The notes beneath the pieces are model-generated. The model saw only the letters and a list, made by a program, of their open reading frames with translations. It was not told where the DNA came from and ran no database searches. Positions 47,253 to 55,958 of a DNA stretch of 64,000 bases are shown in pieces (position 1 is the first letter of the stretch; every line of letters begins with the position of its first letter). The stretch comes from Lachnospiraceae bacterium UBA3273. Its GTDB lineage: Bacteria > Bacillota > Clostridia > Lachnospirales > Lachnospiraceae. The stretch spans positions 4,634 to 68,633 of the forward strand of contig DEUB01000021.1 of the NCBI GenBank assembly GCA_002362385.1, in the 5' to 3' direction. Position numbers and translations under genes: made by a program.

Positions 47253-48670
47253 AAAAAAGGTTATATTTAAAATTTCTCTTGGCATATATCATCTTCGGAT
47301 GCTTCGGTTTCCTTGCGGTCGCTACCTTTTCCTCTTCCCTGACATTGGAACATGAGATCCGGGAAACCGCCGAGACCCTTTATGAAGAAGCGTCCCTGAT
47401 CGCCAAGACCTATGTCAATGATCTGTATAATAATCAGATTACCATTGAAAGCGCTTACAGCCAGTTAAATGCTTTATCAACCTATTTATCCGCTTCTATC
47501 TGGATCGTCAACCCTTCGGGTACGGTCGTTTTAAATACGCTGGAAATGCCGGACTTATCCAATCCGAAGGTCATTGAAAATTTTAATCCTTCCATTACTG
47601 CCGATTCTTATTATATCCGGGATGATTTCTTTGGGGAATTTGATGAAGAAATGCTCAGCGTTTATACGCCCATTACCTCCAATTATAAAATCAAAGGATA
47701 TGTGATAATACATCAGCCTATGAGTGAATTGAGAAAACGCAGCGATGACTATTTGAGCATTACTTACATTACCCTTACCGTTTTGCTCTTTCTTTCCCTC
47801 ATTATTCTTTTATTTTTTACGGAAATTTTTTATATTCCCCTGCGGAAGATCATCCGCGCCACGGAACAGTACGGGGCAGGCAATATGCACTATGAATTCA
47901 GCGTTGACAGCAATGACGAACTGGGTTATCTGGCCGCCTCGCTCAACTATATGGCAAGCGAAATCGCCCGTTCGGAAGATAACCAGAAAAAATTTGTAGC
48001 AAATGTTTCCCATGACTTCCGTTCTCCCCTCACTTCTATCAGAGGTTATCTGGAAGCCATGATCGACGGGACCATTCCGCCGGAAATGCATGAAAAATAT
48101 TTGAATATCGTGTTAAATGAAACGGACCGTCTTACGAAGCTGACCAACTCCCTTTTAACGTTAAATAATCTAAATACCAAGGGTATGGTCCTGGAAATGT
48201 CGGATTTTGACATCAATCAGGTCATCCGCAGAACTGTGGCAACCTTTGAAGGAACCTGCGAACAGAAGTCCATCAGCATTTCCCTGATCTTAACCGGAGA
48301 GGAAATGATGGTTCATGCAGATATGACCAAGATTCAGCAGGTCCTGTACAATCTGTTAGATAATGCCATTAAATTTTCCCACAACAATTCCACCATTACC
48401 ATCGAGACAAGAGAAAAGCACAATAAGCTCTTTGTTTCCGTAAAGGACTCGGGGATCGGCATTCCAAAGGACAGTCTGAAAATGATCTTTGACCGTTTTT
48501 ATAAAACGGATCTTTCCCGCGGGAAGGATAAAAAAGGAACCGGCTTAGGACTTTCCATTACCAAGGAGATCATCCATTCCCACGGGGAAAATATCAATGT
48601 TATCAGTACCGAAGGAGTTGGCTCTGAGTTTATCTTTACGCTTGCCCAGGCAGATGAAGAGGAGGATTAG
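47249..48670 (+). CDS. Sensor histidine kinase
   Basis: 473 residues. Membrane helix ~7-29, extracytoplasmic sensor ~30-170 (LEHEIRETAETLYEEASLI, SASIWIVNPSGTVVLN, a PAS-like double-Cache type segment), second helix ~172-195, HAMP ~196-250, HisKA with phosphoacceptor His in KKFVANVSHDFRSPLTSIRG, and HATPase with N box LLDNAIKFSHNN, G1 KDSGIGIPK and G2 GTGLGLSITKEI. The ATG overlaps the regulator gene by 4 bases: one cotranscribed two-component system. Confidence 0.93.
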   Translation: MKKRLYLKFLLAYIIFGCFGFLAVATFSSSLTLEHEIRETAETLYEEASLIAKTYVNDLYNNQITIESAYSQLNALSTYLSASIWIVNPSGTVVLNTLEMPDLSNPKVIENFNPSITADSYYIRDDFFGEFDEEMLSVYTPITSNYKIKGYVIIHQPMSELRKRSDDYLSITYITLTVLLFLSLIILLFFTEIFYIPLRKIIRATEQYGAGNMHYEFSVDSNDELGYLAASLNYMASEIARSEDNQKKFVANVSHDFRSPLTSIRGYLEAMIDGTIPPEMHEKYLNIVLNETDRLTKLTNSLLTLNNLNTKGMVLEMSDFDINQVIRRTVATFEGTCEQKSISISLILTGEEMMVHADMTKIQQVLYNLLDNAIKFSHNNSTITIETREKHNKLFVSVKDSGIGIPKDSLKMIFDRFYKTDLSRGKDKKGTGLGLSITKEIIHSHGENINVISTEGVGSEFIFTLAQADEEED

Positions 48671-48695
48671 CCGGATCGTTTTACTATAGATCCGG
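48671..48695. terminator. Weak hairpin between convergent genes
   Basis: Perfect 7-base arms CCGGATC (48671-48677) and GATCCGG (48689-48695) with an 11-base loop, directly after the kinase stop and across the end of the aldo-keto reductase gene. No U-run. Confidence 0.35.
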
Positions 48696-49517
48696 ATGCT
48701 CTCCGGACCATCCCATCTGGGGCAGGCATTCCAGAAAATATTTATCCTCTTCTGAAAGCGCAAAATCAAAGATCTGCTGATTGCTTATCATGCGCTCTTT
48801 GGCGGAAGCCTTGGGAATGACCGAGAATCCTTCCTGATGGAGGAAGCCCAGTAAAAACTGTGCCGGCGTTACCTGATATTTCTTTGCAAGGGACACTACA
48901 ACAGGCTCTTCCAAAACCCTTCTCCTACCTAAAGGGCTCCATGCCTGCACTAATATATCATGCTCCCTGCAATAGTTGACCGCCGCTAACTGTAAATACC
49001 CCACATGAAGCTCCAGCTGGTCTACCATGGGCTTTACTTTGGCGTCCTCAAGGATCACTTCCAGATGATGGGGCAGGCAGTTGCTGACGCCGATTGCCCG
49101 GATGCGCCCTGCTTCATACAGCTCCTCCATGGCGCGCCAGGTATCCTTTAAGCATATTTTCCAGTCCTTATCCTCCTGTGTCCTTTTGGGCCAGTGGACC
49201 AGATACAAATCAAGATAATCCGTCTGCAGCCTTTCACAGCTTTTTTCAAAGGCTTCTTTTGTTTCCTCATATCCCATTTCATCCTTCCAGACCTTGCTGG
49301 CGAGAAACAGCTCTCCCCTGGGAATCCCGCTTTCCTTTACAGCTTCGCCGATTTCAGTTTCATTCCCGTAAAAAGACGCCGTGTCAAGATAACGGTAACC
49401 CGTTTCCAAAGCATCCGCTATGCTCTGCTTTCCGTTTCCGTCCGTAGCCTTGTAAGTGCCAAATCCGATGGCAGGCAATAAAACTCCGTTTTGCAGTTGA
49501 AATGTTTTTTGCTCCAT
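48684..49517 (-). CDS. Aldo/keto reductase
   Basis: 277 residues, (β/α)8 NADPH-dependent reductase. Catalytic tetrad in order: Asp and Tyr in YRYLDTASFYGNE, Lys in LFLASKVWKDE, His in DLYLVHWPKR. NADP-binding C-terminus with SVIPKASAKERMISNQQI. AKR5-like by length and motif, with 2,5-diketogluconate reductase-like enzymes as usual relatives; true substrate unknown. The ATG at 49517 is 9 bases from AAGGGG and better placed than the one at 49526. Confidence 0.92.
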   Translation of the reverse strand: MEQKTFQLQNGVLLPAIGFGTYKATDGNGKQSIADALETGYRYLDTASFYGNETEIGEAVKESGIPRGELFLASKVWKDEMGYEETKEAFEKSCERLQTDYLDLYLVHWPKRTQEDKDWKICLKDTWRAMEELYEAGRIRAIGVSNCLPHHLEVILEDAKVKPMVDQLELHVGYLQLAAVNYCREHDILVQAWSPLGRRRVLEEPVVVSLAKKYQVTPAQFLLGFLHQEGFSVIPKASAKERMISNQQIFDFALSEEDKYFLECLPQMGWSGEHPDL

Positions 49518-49536
49518 TTTTATCATGCCCCTTTCC

Positions 49537-51576
49537 TTATCCGCAGATCCTTTCGTCTTTTAATACCTCAACCAGATCACTGCTTAAAATTTTTCTTCCA
49601 CCAATATAATAAGTCAGGCAGACAACAAAAACAATCCCAAAGGAAAAAAGAAAAATAAGGTAAAAAGGCATATTCTGCAAATAGGCTTCCACAGTAACGC
49701 CGCTTTGTTTCAAAATCCATATCACAAAAGGAATGTTAAAAAGAATGCTTATCAGTATGGGCTTTAAACTGATCTCCAAAGCTTCTATATATAGAATCTT
49801 TTTCATTCCCTTCGGGGAAAGCCCGATGGATAAATATCTGGCAAACTCCCGCTTCCTCTGGACGATCTGCCCCAGGGCAACAGAAAAAACATTGCTTAGA
49901 CCCACACACGATAAGACGACCGCCACAATTCCTACGATCAGACGCAAACCGCTTCTCATGGATTCATCAGAACGCTCTGCATCGACGCGCCCTTCCATCT
50001 CATCCCCTTCCGAAAGAAGCGTCTGCAAAACACTTTCTACTTCCTGATCTTCCTCTCTGGAATCCGTCATGACCGTTAAAAAGCTTTCCCTATCCAAAAA
50101 AGACATGTGCAGACCTTTATAACAGCTGATACTCATAACGATTGTGGGCCGGTCCCATGAAAGCTCCTCCCGCAATGCGGGACCTTCATCCGTATATCCC
50201 ATGATCTTTACTGCTTCCTTTTCCGCTATACTGTCTTCCTTCTTTTCAACCTCCTTTTCTTCTGTCCGTACAATCGCGGAAAGTTCTAAAGTGCCTTCTT
50301 CACTCTGTTCCAAAAAGGGAAGGACTTCCCTTTCAAAGCGGCTGCTGTGCAGACTGTCCCAAATCCGGTTTACTAATATAACGCCCTGTCCCAAAACGGG
50401 ATTATTTCCCATATTATGGTTTCCGGCATCATCATTTTTGCCGTTATATTTACCGGCATTTCCGTTCTCGCCCATGTAATTCCCGGCATATTTCTTAAAA
50501 CTGTCATCATCCAGCACGATAACCGGAATTTCCAGCAGATAATCCTCCCCCTCCTGTTTTATTATGCTTCCTGAAATGCTTTCCGGACCTCCCAGTTCCA
50601 AAAGTTCTTTACTAAAATCTTCTTTTACCGCGGAGACATAAATATTTCCTCTTCCGTACAGGATGCAGCTGCTGATTCCTTCCGTTTCTTTTGCTCTCTC
50701 CAGCGCAGAAAGTTTTTCCGTCACTCCTCCCTGAAAAGTAACCATATAATCCCATACATCCTTATACCTGTTAAAATAGGTTTCCTGAACGCTTAAGGCG
50801 GAAACCTTCTCTGTATTCATAAATACATAGAATCCCATTACGGCCAAAAACAGAGCTGCACCGGCAGTATGGAGACTTTTCCGCCTCGTATATAAAGATT
50901 TTCTGGCAAGCTCGCCCTCTATCCCGAACAATGCGGAAAAAAGCCGGAATTTCTTTATTTTGCAGGGCATATCATTCTCCCTGTTAAAGATGGCGTCCAT
51001 GACGGAGATCCTGCTGATCTTTCTTGCGGGAATCCATGCGGACACCCCGATGGTAAAAAAGGATATGGCAGCGGAAAGCAATAAGACCCCCGGCCCAAAT
51101 ACAAAATTTACCTTATAGGTCCTGGCCGTCTCTGTGGAATCTATGATAATAGATACGATCAGATACGCCATTCCCACGCCCAGGAAATTCCCAAGCAGTA
51201 CGGGCAGACAGCATATGCCCATGGTTTCCTGTATCAAAACGCTCTTTAACTGCCCAGACGTTGCGCCAATACTTTTGAGCACTCCCAGATGATGGATCCT
51301 GCCGCTCATGGATACGGCAAAGGTATGATAGATCATAAGAACAAGGGAAATAACCGTCAGGATCATGATAACCGTATAAATAACAAAAGCCGTGCTGACC
51401 GTGACCTCATATGTGCCGGTCTTTAGATAACTTCTGTATACATAGTCCTCAAAAAGGTTGTAGAAATAATGGCTGATAAAAGAGATCAGCGTCCCTGCAA
51501 AAAAGGCAACGGTCATGATAAAGGCCATCATTGCCCTGTTGTTTTTAAAATATCCTGCAGAATAATTTTTCCACAT
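49537..51576 (-). CDS. FtsX/MacB-type ABC transporter permease
   Basis: 679 residues with about eight membrane helices: ~14-42, ~62-90, ~113-140, ~155-180, ~235-252, then a ~290-residue extracytoplasmic domain, and ~560-588, ~612-636, ~645-668. FtsX-type sequences LKSIGATSGQLKSVLIQE and ARYLSIGLSPKGMKKILY flank the domain. One insert (~375-400, NAGKYNGKNDDAGNHNMGNN) is low-complexity Asn/Gly. The order with ATPase, kinase and regulator suggests a BceAB-like antimicrobial-peptide sensing and resistance transporter, though Bce permeases have ten helices. Starts 3 bases after the ATPase gene. Confidence 0.87.
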   Translation of the reverse strand: MWKNYSAGYFKNNRAMMAFIMTVAFFAGTLISFISHYFYNLFEDYVYRSYLKTGTYEVTVSTAFVIYTVIMILTVISLVLMIYHTFAVSMSGRIHHLGVLKSIGATSGQLKSVLIQETMGICCLPVLLGNFLGVGMAYLIVSIIIDSTETARTYKVNFVFGPGVLLLSAAISFFTIGVSAWIPARKISRISVMDAIFNRENDMPCKIKKFRLFSALFGIEGELARKSLYTRRKSLHTAGAALFLAVMGFYVFMNTEKVSALSVQETYFNRYKDVWDYMVTFQGGVTEKLSALERAKETEGISSCILYGRGNIYVSAVKEDFSKELLELGGPESISGSIIKQEGEDYLLEIPVIVLDDDSFKKYAGNYMGENGNAGKYNGKNDDAGNHNMGNNPVLGQGVILVNRIWDSLHSSRFEREVLPFLEQSEEGTLELSAIVRTEEKEVEKKEDSIAEKEAVKIMGYTDEGPALREELSWDRPTIVMSISCYKGLHMSFLDRESFLTVMTDSREEDQEVESVLQTLLSEGDEMEGRVDAERSDESMRSGLRLIVGIVAVVLSCVGLSNVFSVALGQIVQRKREFARYLSIGLSPKGMKKILYIEALEISLKPILISILFNIPFVIWILKQSGVTVEAYLQNMPFYLIFLFSFGIVFVVCLTYYIGGRKILSSDLVEVLKDERICG

Positions 51577-51579
51577 AGC

Positions 51580-52275
51580 TTACACCTCCTTTGCCGGTGC
51601 AAGCATTTCATCGGATACGATCTTCCCGTCCTCCAGCCTGATCAAACGATCCGCCTGAAGAGCAATATTTTCATCATGAGTAATCAACAAAAGAGTCTGC
51701 TTGTATTTTCTGTTGGAATATTTTAACAGCTCCATAACCTCCCTGCTGTTCTGGTTGTCCAGATTGCCTGTAGGCTCATCCGCCAAAACAATGGCAGGCG
51801 CATGGATCAATGCCCTTCCGATGGAGACCCTTTGCTGCTGGCCTCCTGATAACTGTCCGGGCAGATGCTTCCTCCGTTCCTTTAGATCCAGTATCTCCAA
51901 CAGTTCCTCCAAATGCTCTTTATTGACCTTGCGGCCGTCAAGCTTTAAAGGCATGACCATATTTTCCTCTACATTCAATACAGGGATCAAATTGTAAAAC
52001 TGATATACAAGCCCCACCTGCCTGCGCCTGAAAATTGCCAGCTGTTCCTGATTCTTTTGAAATATTTCTGCACCATCCACATAAATTTCCCCCGAGGTAG
52101 GAAGATCCACACCACCTAATATATGCAAAAGGGTGGATTTTCCCGAACCGGACTTTCCTACAATGGCCACAAACTCCCCCTTATTTACCGTAAAGGATAC
52201 TCCCTTTAATGCCCACACTTCATTTTCTCCGCTTCCGAACTTCTTACACAAATTATCAACCTTTAAAATCTCCAT
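51580..52275 (-). CDS. ABC transporter ATP-binding protein (MacB/BceA-like)
   Basis: 231 residues. Walker A GKSGSGKST, Q-loop VGLVYQFYNLIPVLNVEEN, signature LSGGQQQRVSIGRAL, Walker B IVLADEPTGNLD, His switch LLITHDENIA. The YQFYNL type Q-loop and length place it with the LolD/MacB/BceA group that pairs with FtsX-like permeases. Preceded by its own promoter region with phased TGAC repeats. Confidence 0.94.
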   Translation of the reverse strand: MEILKVDNLCKKFGSGENEVWALKGVSFTVNKGEFVAIVGKSGSGKSTLLHILGGVDLPTSGEIYVDGAEIFQKNQEQLAIFRRRQVGLVYQFYNLIPVLNVEENMVMPLKLDGRKVNKEHLEELLEILDLKERRKHLPGQLSGGQQQRVSIGRALIHAPAIVLADEPTGNLDNQNSREVMELLKYSNRKYKQTLLLITHDENIALQADRLIRLEDGKIVSDEMLAPAKEV

Positions 52276-52363
52276 ATAATATCCTCTCCTTCGCGTGTTG
52301 TCTTAACAACATCCAAAACCAAGATCCCGCCTTTAGCGGGAACAGATTTCTTTTGTTTCTAAC

Positions 52364-52407
52364 AATATACACTTTTCATAATGACAGATTCATGACTTTA
52401 AAATGAC
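52364..52407 (-). promoter_or_regulatory. Promoter and phased direct repeats for the ABC transporter
   Basis: On the minus strand the −10 TATATT (52369-52364) is preceded by three direct GTCA repeats (plus-strand TGAC at 52382-52385, 52393-52396, 52404-52407) spaced exactly 11 bases, one DNA turn. The nearest repeat occupies the −35 region, and the −35 itself is poor. Tandem repeats of one-turn phasing are typical OmpR-family binding sites, so the response regulator at 53.5-54.2 kb is the likely activator. Confidence 0.6.
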
Positions 52408-52427
52408 AAATTTGTAAGAATGGAACC

Positions 52428-53435
52428 TTAAACTGCGCCTTTATAAAACCGGATCAGAAAATACACCCCTTCTCCCTTCTCCTCATTATAAACAGCCAGC
52501 TTTCCGTTCTGTTTCTGAATGATCATATTAGCTAACGCTAACCCAATTCCATAGCCTTCCTTTCCCGTCTTTTTTCCTTTGTAAAATCTTTCCAGAATAT
52601 GGGGCAGTTCCTTCTCCGGTATTGCTTCCCCGTTATCCGCAATTTTCAATTCCACAAAAAGGGGATTATCTTCTGCGCTTATCCTGATGGTCCCTTTCAT
52701 ACCCGTATGCTCTACACAATTTTTCAAAATATTGGAAAACGCCTCCACGGACCATCCAAAATCCCCCGGATAGCCTGCGCTTTCATCTATGGCTTTTAAA
52801 AAACGGATCTCCTTTAGCTCCATGGGGATCAGCAGAGGCTCTGCCGCCTTTTCGAGCACCTCTTTCAGAGAAACATTCTCTTTTTTCAAAGCAGTTGTTC
52901 CCGACTCAATGGATGCGAGCTTTAACAGGGAAGTGACCAGCCAGTCCGTGCGCTCTAAGAGGCTTTTTATCTTCCTCATAAGATCTTCTTTTTCTTCCGG
53001 TCTGATGTCTTCATCCTCCAGCCGCTGTAAAAGCAGCCGGAAGGCCGTCATGGGTGTCTTCATCTGATGGGAGATATCCGCAATAAAATTTTCCAGATAA
53101 GTCTTATCTTTTTCCAAAAGCTCCGCCTGTTCCTTTAAGCGCAATGTGGCCTTATAGATCTCGCTGCTTAAAACGGAAAGCTCTCCTTCCTCGTCTGAAA
53201 GCATATTCAAGTTCTCATTTCCATGGAGTATTCCGTCAAGGTTTTCACTCAGCTCTCCGATCCTTTTGTAGCGGTATGCGGTAAAGCAAAAGAACATGAT
53301 CCCCATGCCCACACACGCCGCCGCCACACAAAAACCTGCTGCCATGTCAACAAAAAAAGCCCCTGTGATAAAGATCAAGGCGCATATCATATAAATTCCA
53401 AATTGCTTTTTAATTTCAGGATTGCGAAAAAACAT
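52428..53435 (-). CDS. Intramembrane-sensing histidine kinase (BceS-like)
   Basis: 335 residues. Two adjacent membrane helices (~14-33 and ~35-55) with practically no external loop, so signal is not sensed by an extracellular domain but probably through the partner ABC transporter, as in BceS. Then a helical stretch, HisKA with His in ENFIADISHQMKTPMTA, and HATPase with NILKNCVEHTG, DNGEAIPEKELP and GYGIGLALANMI. Separated from its response regulator by the 18-bp tandem repeat. Confidence 0.9.
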   Translation of the reverse strand: MFFRNPEIKKQFGIYMICALIFITGAFFVDMAAGFCVAAACVGMGIMFFCFTAYRYKRIGELSENLDGILHGNENLNMLSDEEGELSVLSSEIYKATLRLKEQAELLEKDKTYLENFIADISHQMKTPMTAFRLLLQRLEDEDIRPEEKEDLMRKIKSLLERTDWLVTSLLKLASIESGTTALKKENVSLKEVLEKAAEPLLIPMELKEIRFLKAIDESAGYPGDFGWSVEAFSNILKNCVEHTGMKGTIRISAEDNPLFVELKIADNGEAIPEKELPHILERFYKGKKTGKEGYGIGLALANMIIQKQNGKLAVYNEEKGEGVYFLIRFYKGAV

Positions 53436-53454
53436 TTTAATTACCTGCCTTGCA

Positions 53455-53561
53455 CCCTAAAGGGCATAAATACTCTAAAGAGTATAAATACCCTGAAGGG
53501 CATAAACACTCTAAAGAAAATAAACACCCTTCAGGGCATAAATTTCCTAAGAACATAAATA
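53455..53561. repeat. Tandem 18-bp palindromic repeat between regulator and kinase genes
   Basis: About six units of 18 bases. Each has a 10-base self-complementary core and an 8-base spacer like CATAAATA. Cores: CCCTAAAGGG (53455), CTCTAAAGAG (53473), CCCTGAAGGG (53491), CTCTAAAGAA (53509), CCCTTCAGGG (53527), and a degenerate one at 53545. Between units the second and ninth positions change together (C-G against T-A), keeping the pairing. The last unit overlaps the 3' end and stop codon of the response regulator gene, so the array may have grown from that coding end. Confidence 0.85.
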
Positions 53562-54215
53562 CCCCAAGCCCCTTATGGTTTTAATAATCTGCGGCTCTCC
53601 GGGGTTATCCTCAATTTTCTCCCGCAGACGCTTGATATAAACCGTCAGGGTATTATCATTCACGTAATCCCCGGCTATATCCCAGATTTCATCCAACAGC
53701 CTCTTTCTGGACAAAACTTCTCCCTGATGGCCTAAAAAAATCAATAAAAGCCTGTATTCAAGGGCAGACAAAATGATCTCCTGCCCGTTCTTCGACACAA
53801 CAGCCTTTAAAGTATCCACTCTCAAATCCTCCATCTGGAAAACAGCCTGGGTTTTTCCGCATCTTCTCAAAACATTTTTAATGCGGGAAACCAATTCCAG
53901 AGGCTTAAAGGGTTTTACCACATAATCGTCCGCCCCTAACTCAAAGCCGGTCACGATACTGGGTTCATCCCCCATTGCAGTCAGCATGATAACGGGAATA
54001 TCCCGCTCTTTTTTTATTGTACTGCAAAACGAATAGCCGTTTCCGTCGGGAAGATTTAAATCAAGTAAGATCAGATCAAAGGTTTCCTTTTCCGTCAGCA
54101 AAAAGGCCTCTTCTCTGGAATATGCACATGCCACGGAAAAACCTTCTTCCTTCAACAAAATCTCAAGATTTGCTACGATCTCTTTATCGTCTTCCACAAT
54201 TAAAATCCGATTCAT
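53547..54215 (-). CDS. OmpR-family response regulator (BceR-like)
   Basis: 222 residues. Receiver with VEDDKE, phosphoacceptor Asp in DLILLDLNLPDGNGYSF, MLTAMGDEPS and VKPFKPLEL; winged-helix C-terminus with LEYRLLLIFLGHQGEV, TVYIKRLREKIEDNPG and IKTIRGLGYLCS. Starts 2 bases after the phosphatase gene. The size and the partner kinase type fit Bce-like systems. Its stop codon lies within the last unit of the tandem repeat. Confidence 0.93.
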   Translation of the reverse strand: MNRILIVEDDKEIVANLEILLKEEGFSVACAYSREEAFLLTEKETFDLILLDLNLPDGNGYSFCSTIKKERDIPVIMLTAMGDEPSIVTGFELGADDYVVKPFKPLELVSRIKNVLRRCGKTQAVFQMEDLRVDTLKAVVSKNGQEIILSALEYRLLLIFLGHQGEVLSRKRLLDEIWDIAGDYVNDNTLTVYIKRLREKIEDNPGEPQIIKTIRGLGYLCS

Positions 54216-54217
54216 TT

Positions 54218-54946
54218 TTAATCCCGTCTCTCGCCTTCATTATCAAAACACTCGCAAAACCTTGCCGCAAACGCCGGTTCTTCATCCTTTGCATACAAGT
54301 GGGAAATATCTCCGTAAGCGCTCATACGAAAATAAGCGATCCCTTTTCTGCGCTCTTCGGTTACGATCGTCGCCACGGAAGTAGGCGCCGCACAAAGCCC
54401 ATGCCACAAAACCATTGGAGAGATTCCCAAAAGATGTCCTAACAATACGCACCCTACTCCAAAATGGCAAAACAAAACGATCGTGTCATTATTAGGCTTT
54501 TTTGCCTCATACAAATGCCCTTTCCTCACATATCCGTGGGTTTCAAGCAGTTTATCAAAGCTTTCAACGACCCGGTCGTATTCCTCTTTGACTTTTCCCT
54601 CTGCTAAAATATCTGATTCAAACCACTTATCATACCGGTAAAAATTCTCCTGTGCAGTCCAGTCCTGGGGCAGCCAGTCCCATGTAATGGATTCCTCTTT
54701 CTTATCCGGACGCATGATCCTTGGGGCAAACTCCTGAAGCCATGGACATTCTATTGCCGTCCGATTCATTTTTTTAAGCGTTAAAGACGCCGTATCCTTT
54801 GCCCTTCCCAAAGGCGATACATAAAACTCCTTTACATCCAGCTTTTCAAGCCGCTCCGATAAGTACTCCGCTTCCTTCCATCCCTTCCTGGTCAGGGAAT
54901 CAATGGTATAGTCCGGATCTCCGTGTCTTATTAATAAAATCTTCAT
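54218..54946 (-). CDS. Histidine phosphatase family protein
   Basis: 242 residues. The phosphohistidine motif LIRHGDPDYTIDSL is at the start; later the second His in VLFCHFGVGCVLLGHLLG; Arg in SPLGRAKDTASLTL. This is the phosphoglycerate-mutase-like histidine phosphatase group, with many possible substrates. First gene in the operon that leads into the two-component system, though a functional link is not shown. Confidence 0.88.
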   Translation of the reverse strand: MKILLIRHGDPDYTIDSLTRKGWKEAEYLSERLEKLDVKEFYVSPLGRAKDTASLTLKKMNRTAIECPWLQEFAPRIMRPDKKEESITWDWLPQDWTAQENFYRYDKWFESDILAEGKVKEEYDRVVESFDKLLETHGYVRKGHLYEAKKPNNDTIVLFCHFGVGCVLLGHLLGISPMVLWHGLCAAPTSVATIVTEERRKGIAYFRMSAYGDISHLYAKDEEPAFAARFCECFDNEGERRD

Positions 54947-55037
54947 TCGTTCTCATTCCTTTTTCGTATCATAATAGATTTTAACGTTATTACTTCCTTT
55001 ATCAACTGATCCCCGCCGCTTCTTCTGTTTCCCAATT

Positions 55038-55853
55038 TTACTCCGCTAGCCGGCTCTCGCCCGTAGCATAATTGATTTCCACTCCCGGCTGGCAGTTATA
55101 AACGTATACACAAAAGCAGATTCCTCTTCCCTTATCCTCTACAGACCAACCCTCCATCAATACGCCGCCTGCCACAAGATTATCCCCTTCATAAACAGGT
55201 GTGACCCGGTAAAGCACATGGTGATTGGTTGCCTCCACAAAATCATCCACTGCATTTTCAAAGGGGAGCATTCCTTCCACATTCATATACCGGGTGCCCG
55301 TTATAAGATTCTTTTCGTTGGCGTTTTCCCCCGTGAGCTGATAGCCGATCAGATGGCATCGGTTATACAAATACTTACCGTCAACACAGTCATATTTTAC
55401 CGTATGCCAGCCCGAAGGCTTTACAGAGCCGATTTCTCCGCGTTCCTCTATAGGCATGATATCTATTCCCACGTTGGCATAGGCCGTACCGCATCTGCCC
55501 AAACCATCCAGTTCGCTGTAGTTTTCAAAAGAGTCCGTGGTATAATCTGATTCCTCGAAATAGGGCATATTTCCGTTAATTTCCACATAAGGCGTTCCGC
55601 TAAAGGGCGGAATTTCTTCCAGGGAAACCGCCGTCTGTACAAAAGTGTTATTTGGGACTTCTCCCGGTAGATCTCCGGATGATCCCCCGTCCATAACGCC
55701 TTCTGCCTTGTTCTCTATCCAGTTTACCAGTTCCGTCTGCACTCCCGGAAATCTTTCCAGCCCCCACGCTCCCGCAAAAAGCGCCAGGATGAAAAGCGCA
55801 TATACAGCCCAGACTTTCCCTTTTCTGAATCTATGTCTCTTTCTTCTTTGCAA
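55038..55853 (-). CDS. Membrane-anchored DNA/RNA non-specific endonuclease
   Basis: 271 residues. N-terminal anchor (~14-33, VWAVYALFILALFAGAWGL) after a very basic start (MQRRKRHRFRKGK). Extracytoplasmic ββα-metal nuclease domain ~90-265: GWHTVKYDCVDGKYLYNRCH with the catalytic His in NRCHLIGYQLTGENANEKN, metal-binding Asn in KNLITGTRYMNVEG. DRGH of the classical family is NRCH here. Similar proteins in streptococci (EndA) process DNA at the cell surface. Transcribed alone. Confidence 0.88.
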   Translation of the reverse strand: MQRRKRHRFRKGKVWAVYALFILALFAGAWGLERFPGVQTELVNWIENKAEGVMDGGSSGDLPGEVPNNTFVQTAVSLEEIPPFSGTPYVEINGNMPYFEESDYTTDSFENYSELDGLGRCGTAYANVGIDIMPIEERGEIGSVKPSGWHTVKYDCVDGKYLYNRCHLIGYQLTGENANEKNLITGTRYMNVEGMLPFENAVDDFVEATNHHVLYRVTPVYEGDNLVAGGVLMEGWSVEDKGRGICFCVYVYNCQPGVEINYATGESRLAE

Positions 55854-55958
55854 TGTTATCCCTGATTCTTTCTTATACTATCATCTAAAACTCCACCCTA
55901 TAAAATACATATCTGTATCTCAAAAGGTATTTTTATCCATTCGGTTTATTTTATGGAA

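Noticed and set aside
53455..53561. Possible CRISPR array
   Set aside because: Units are 18 bases in total with 8-base 'spacers' that are themselves repeated, and there are no cas genes.
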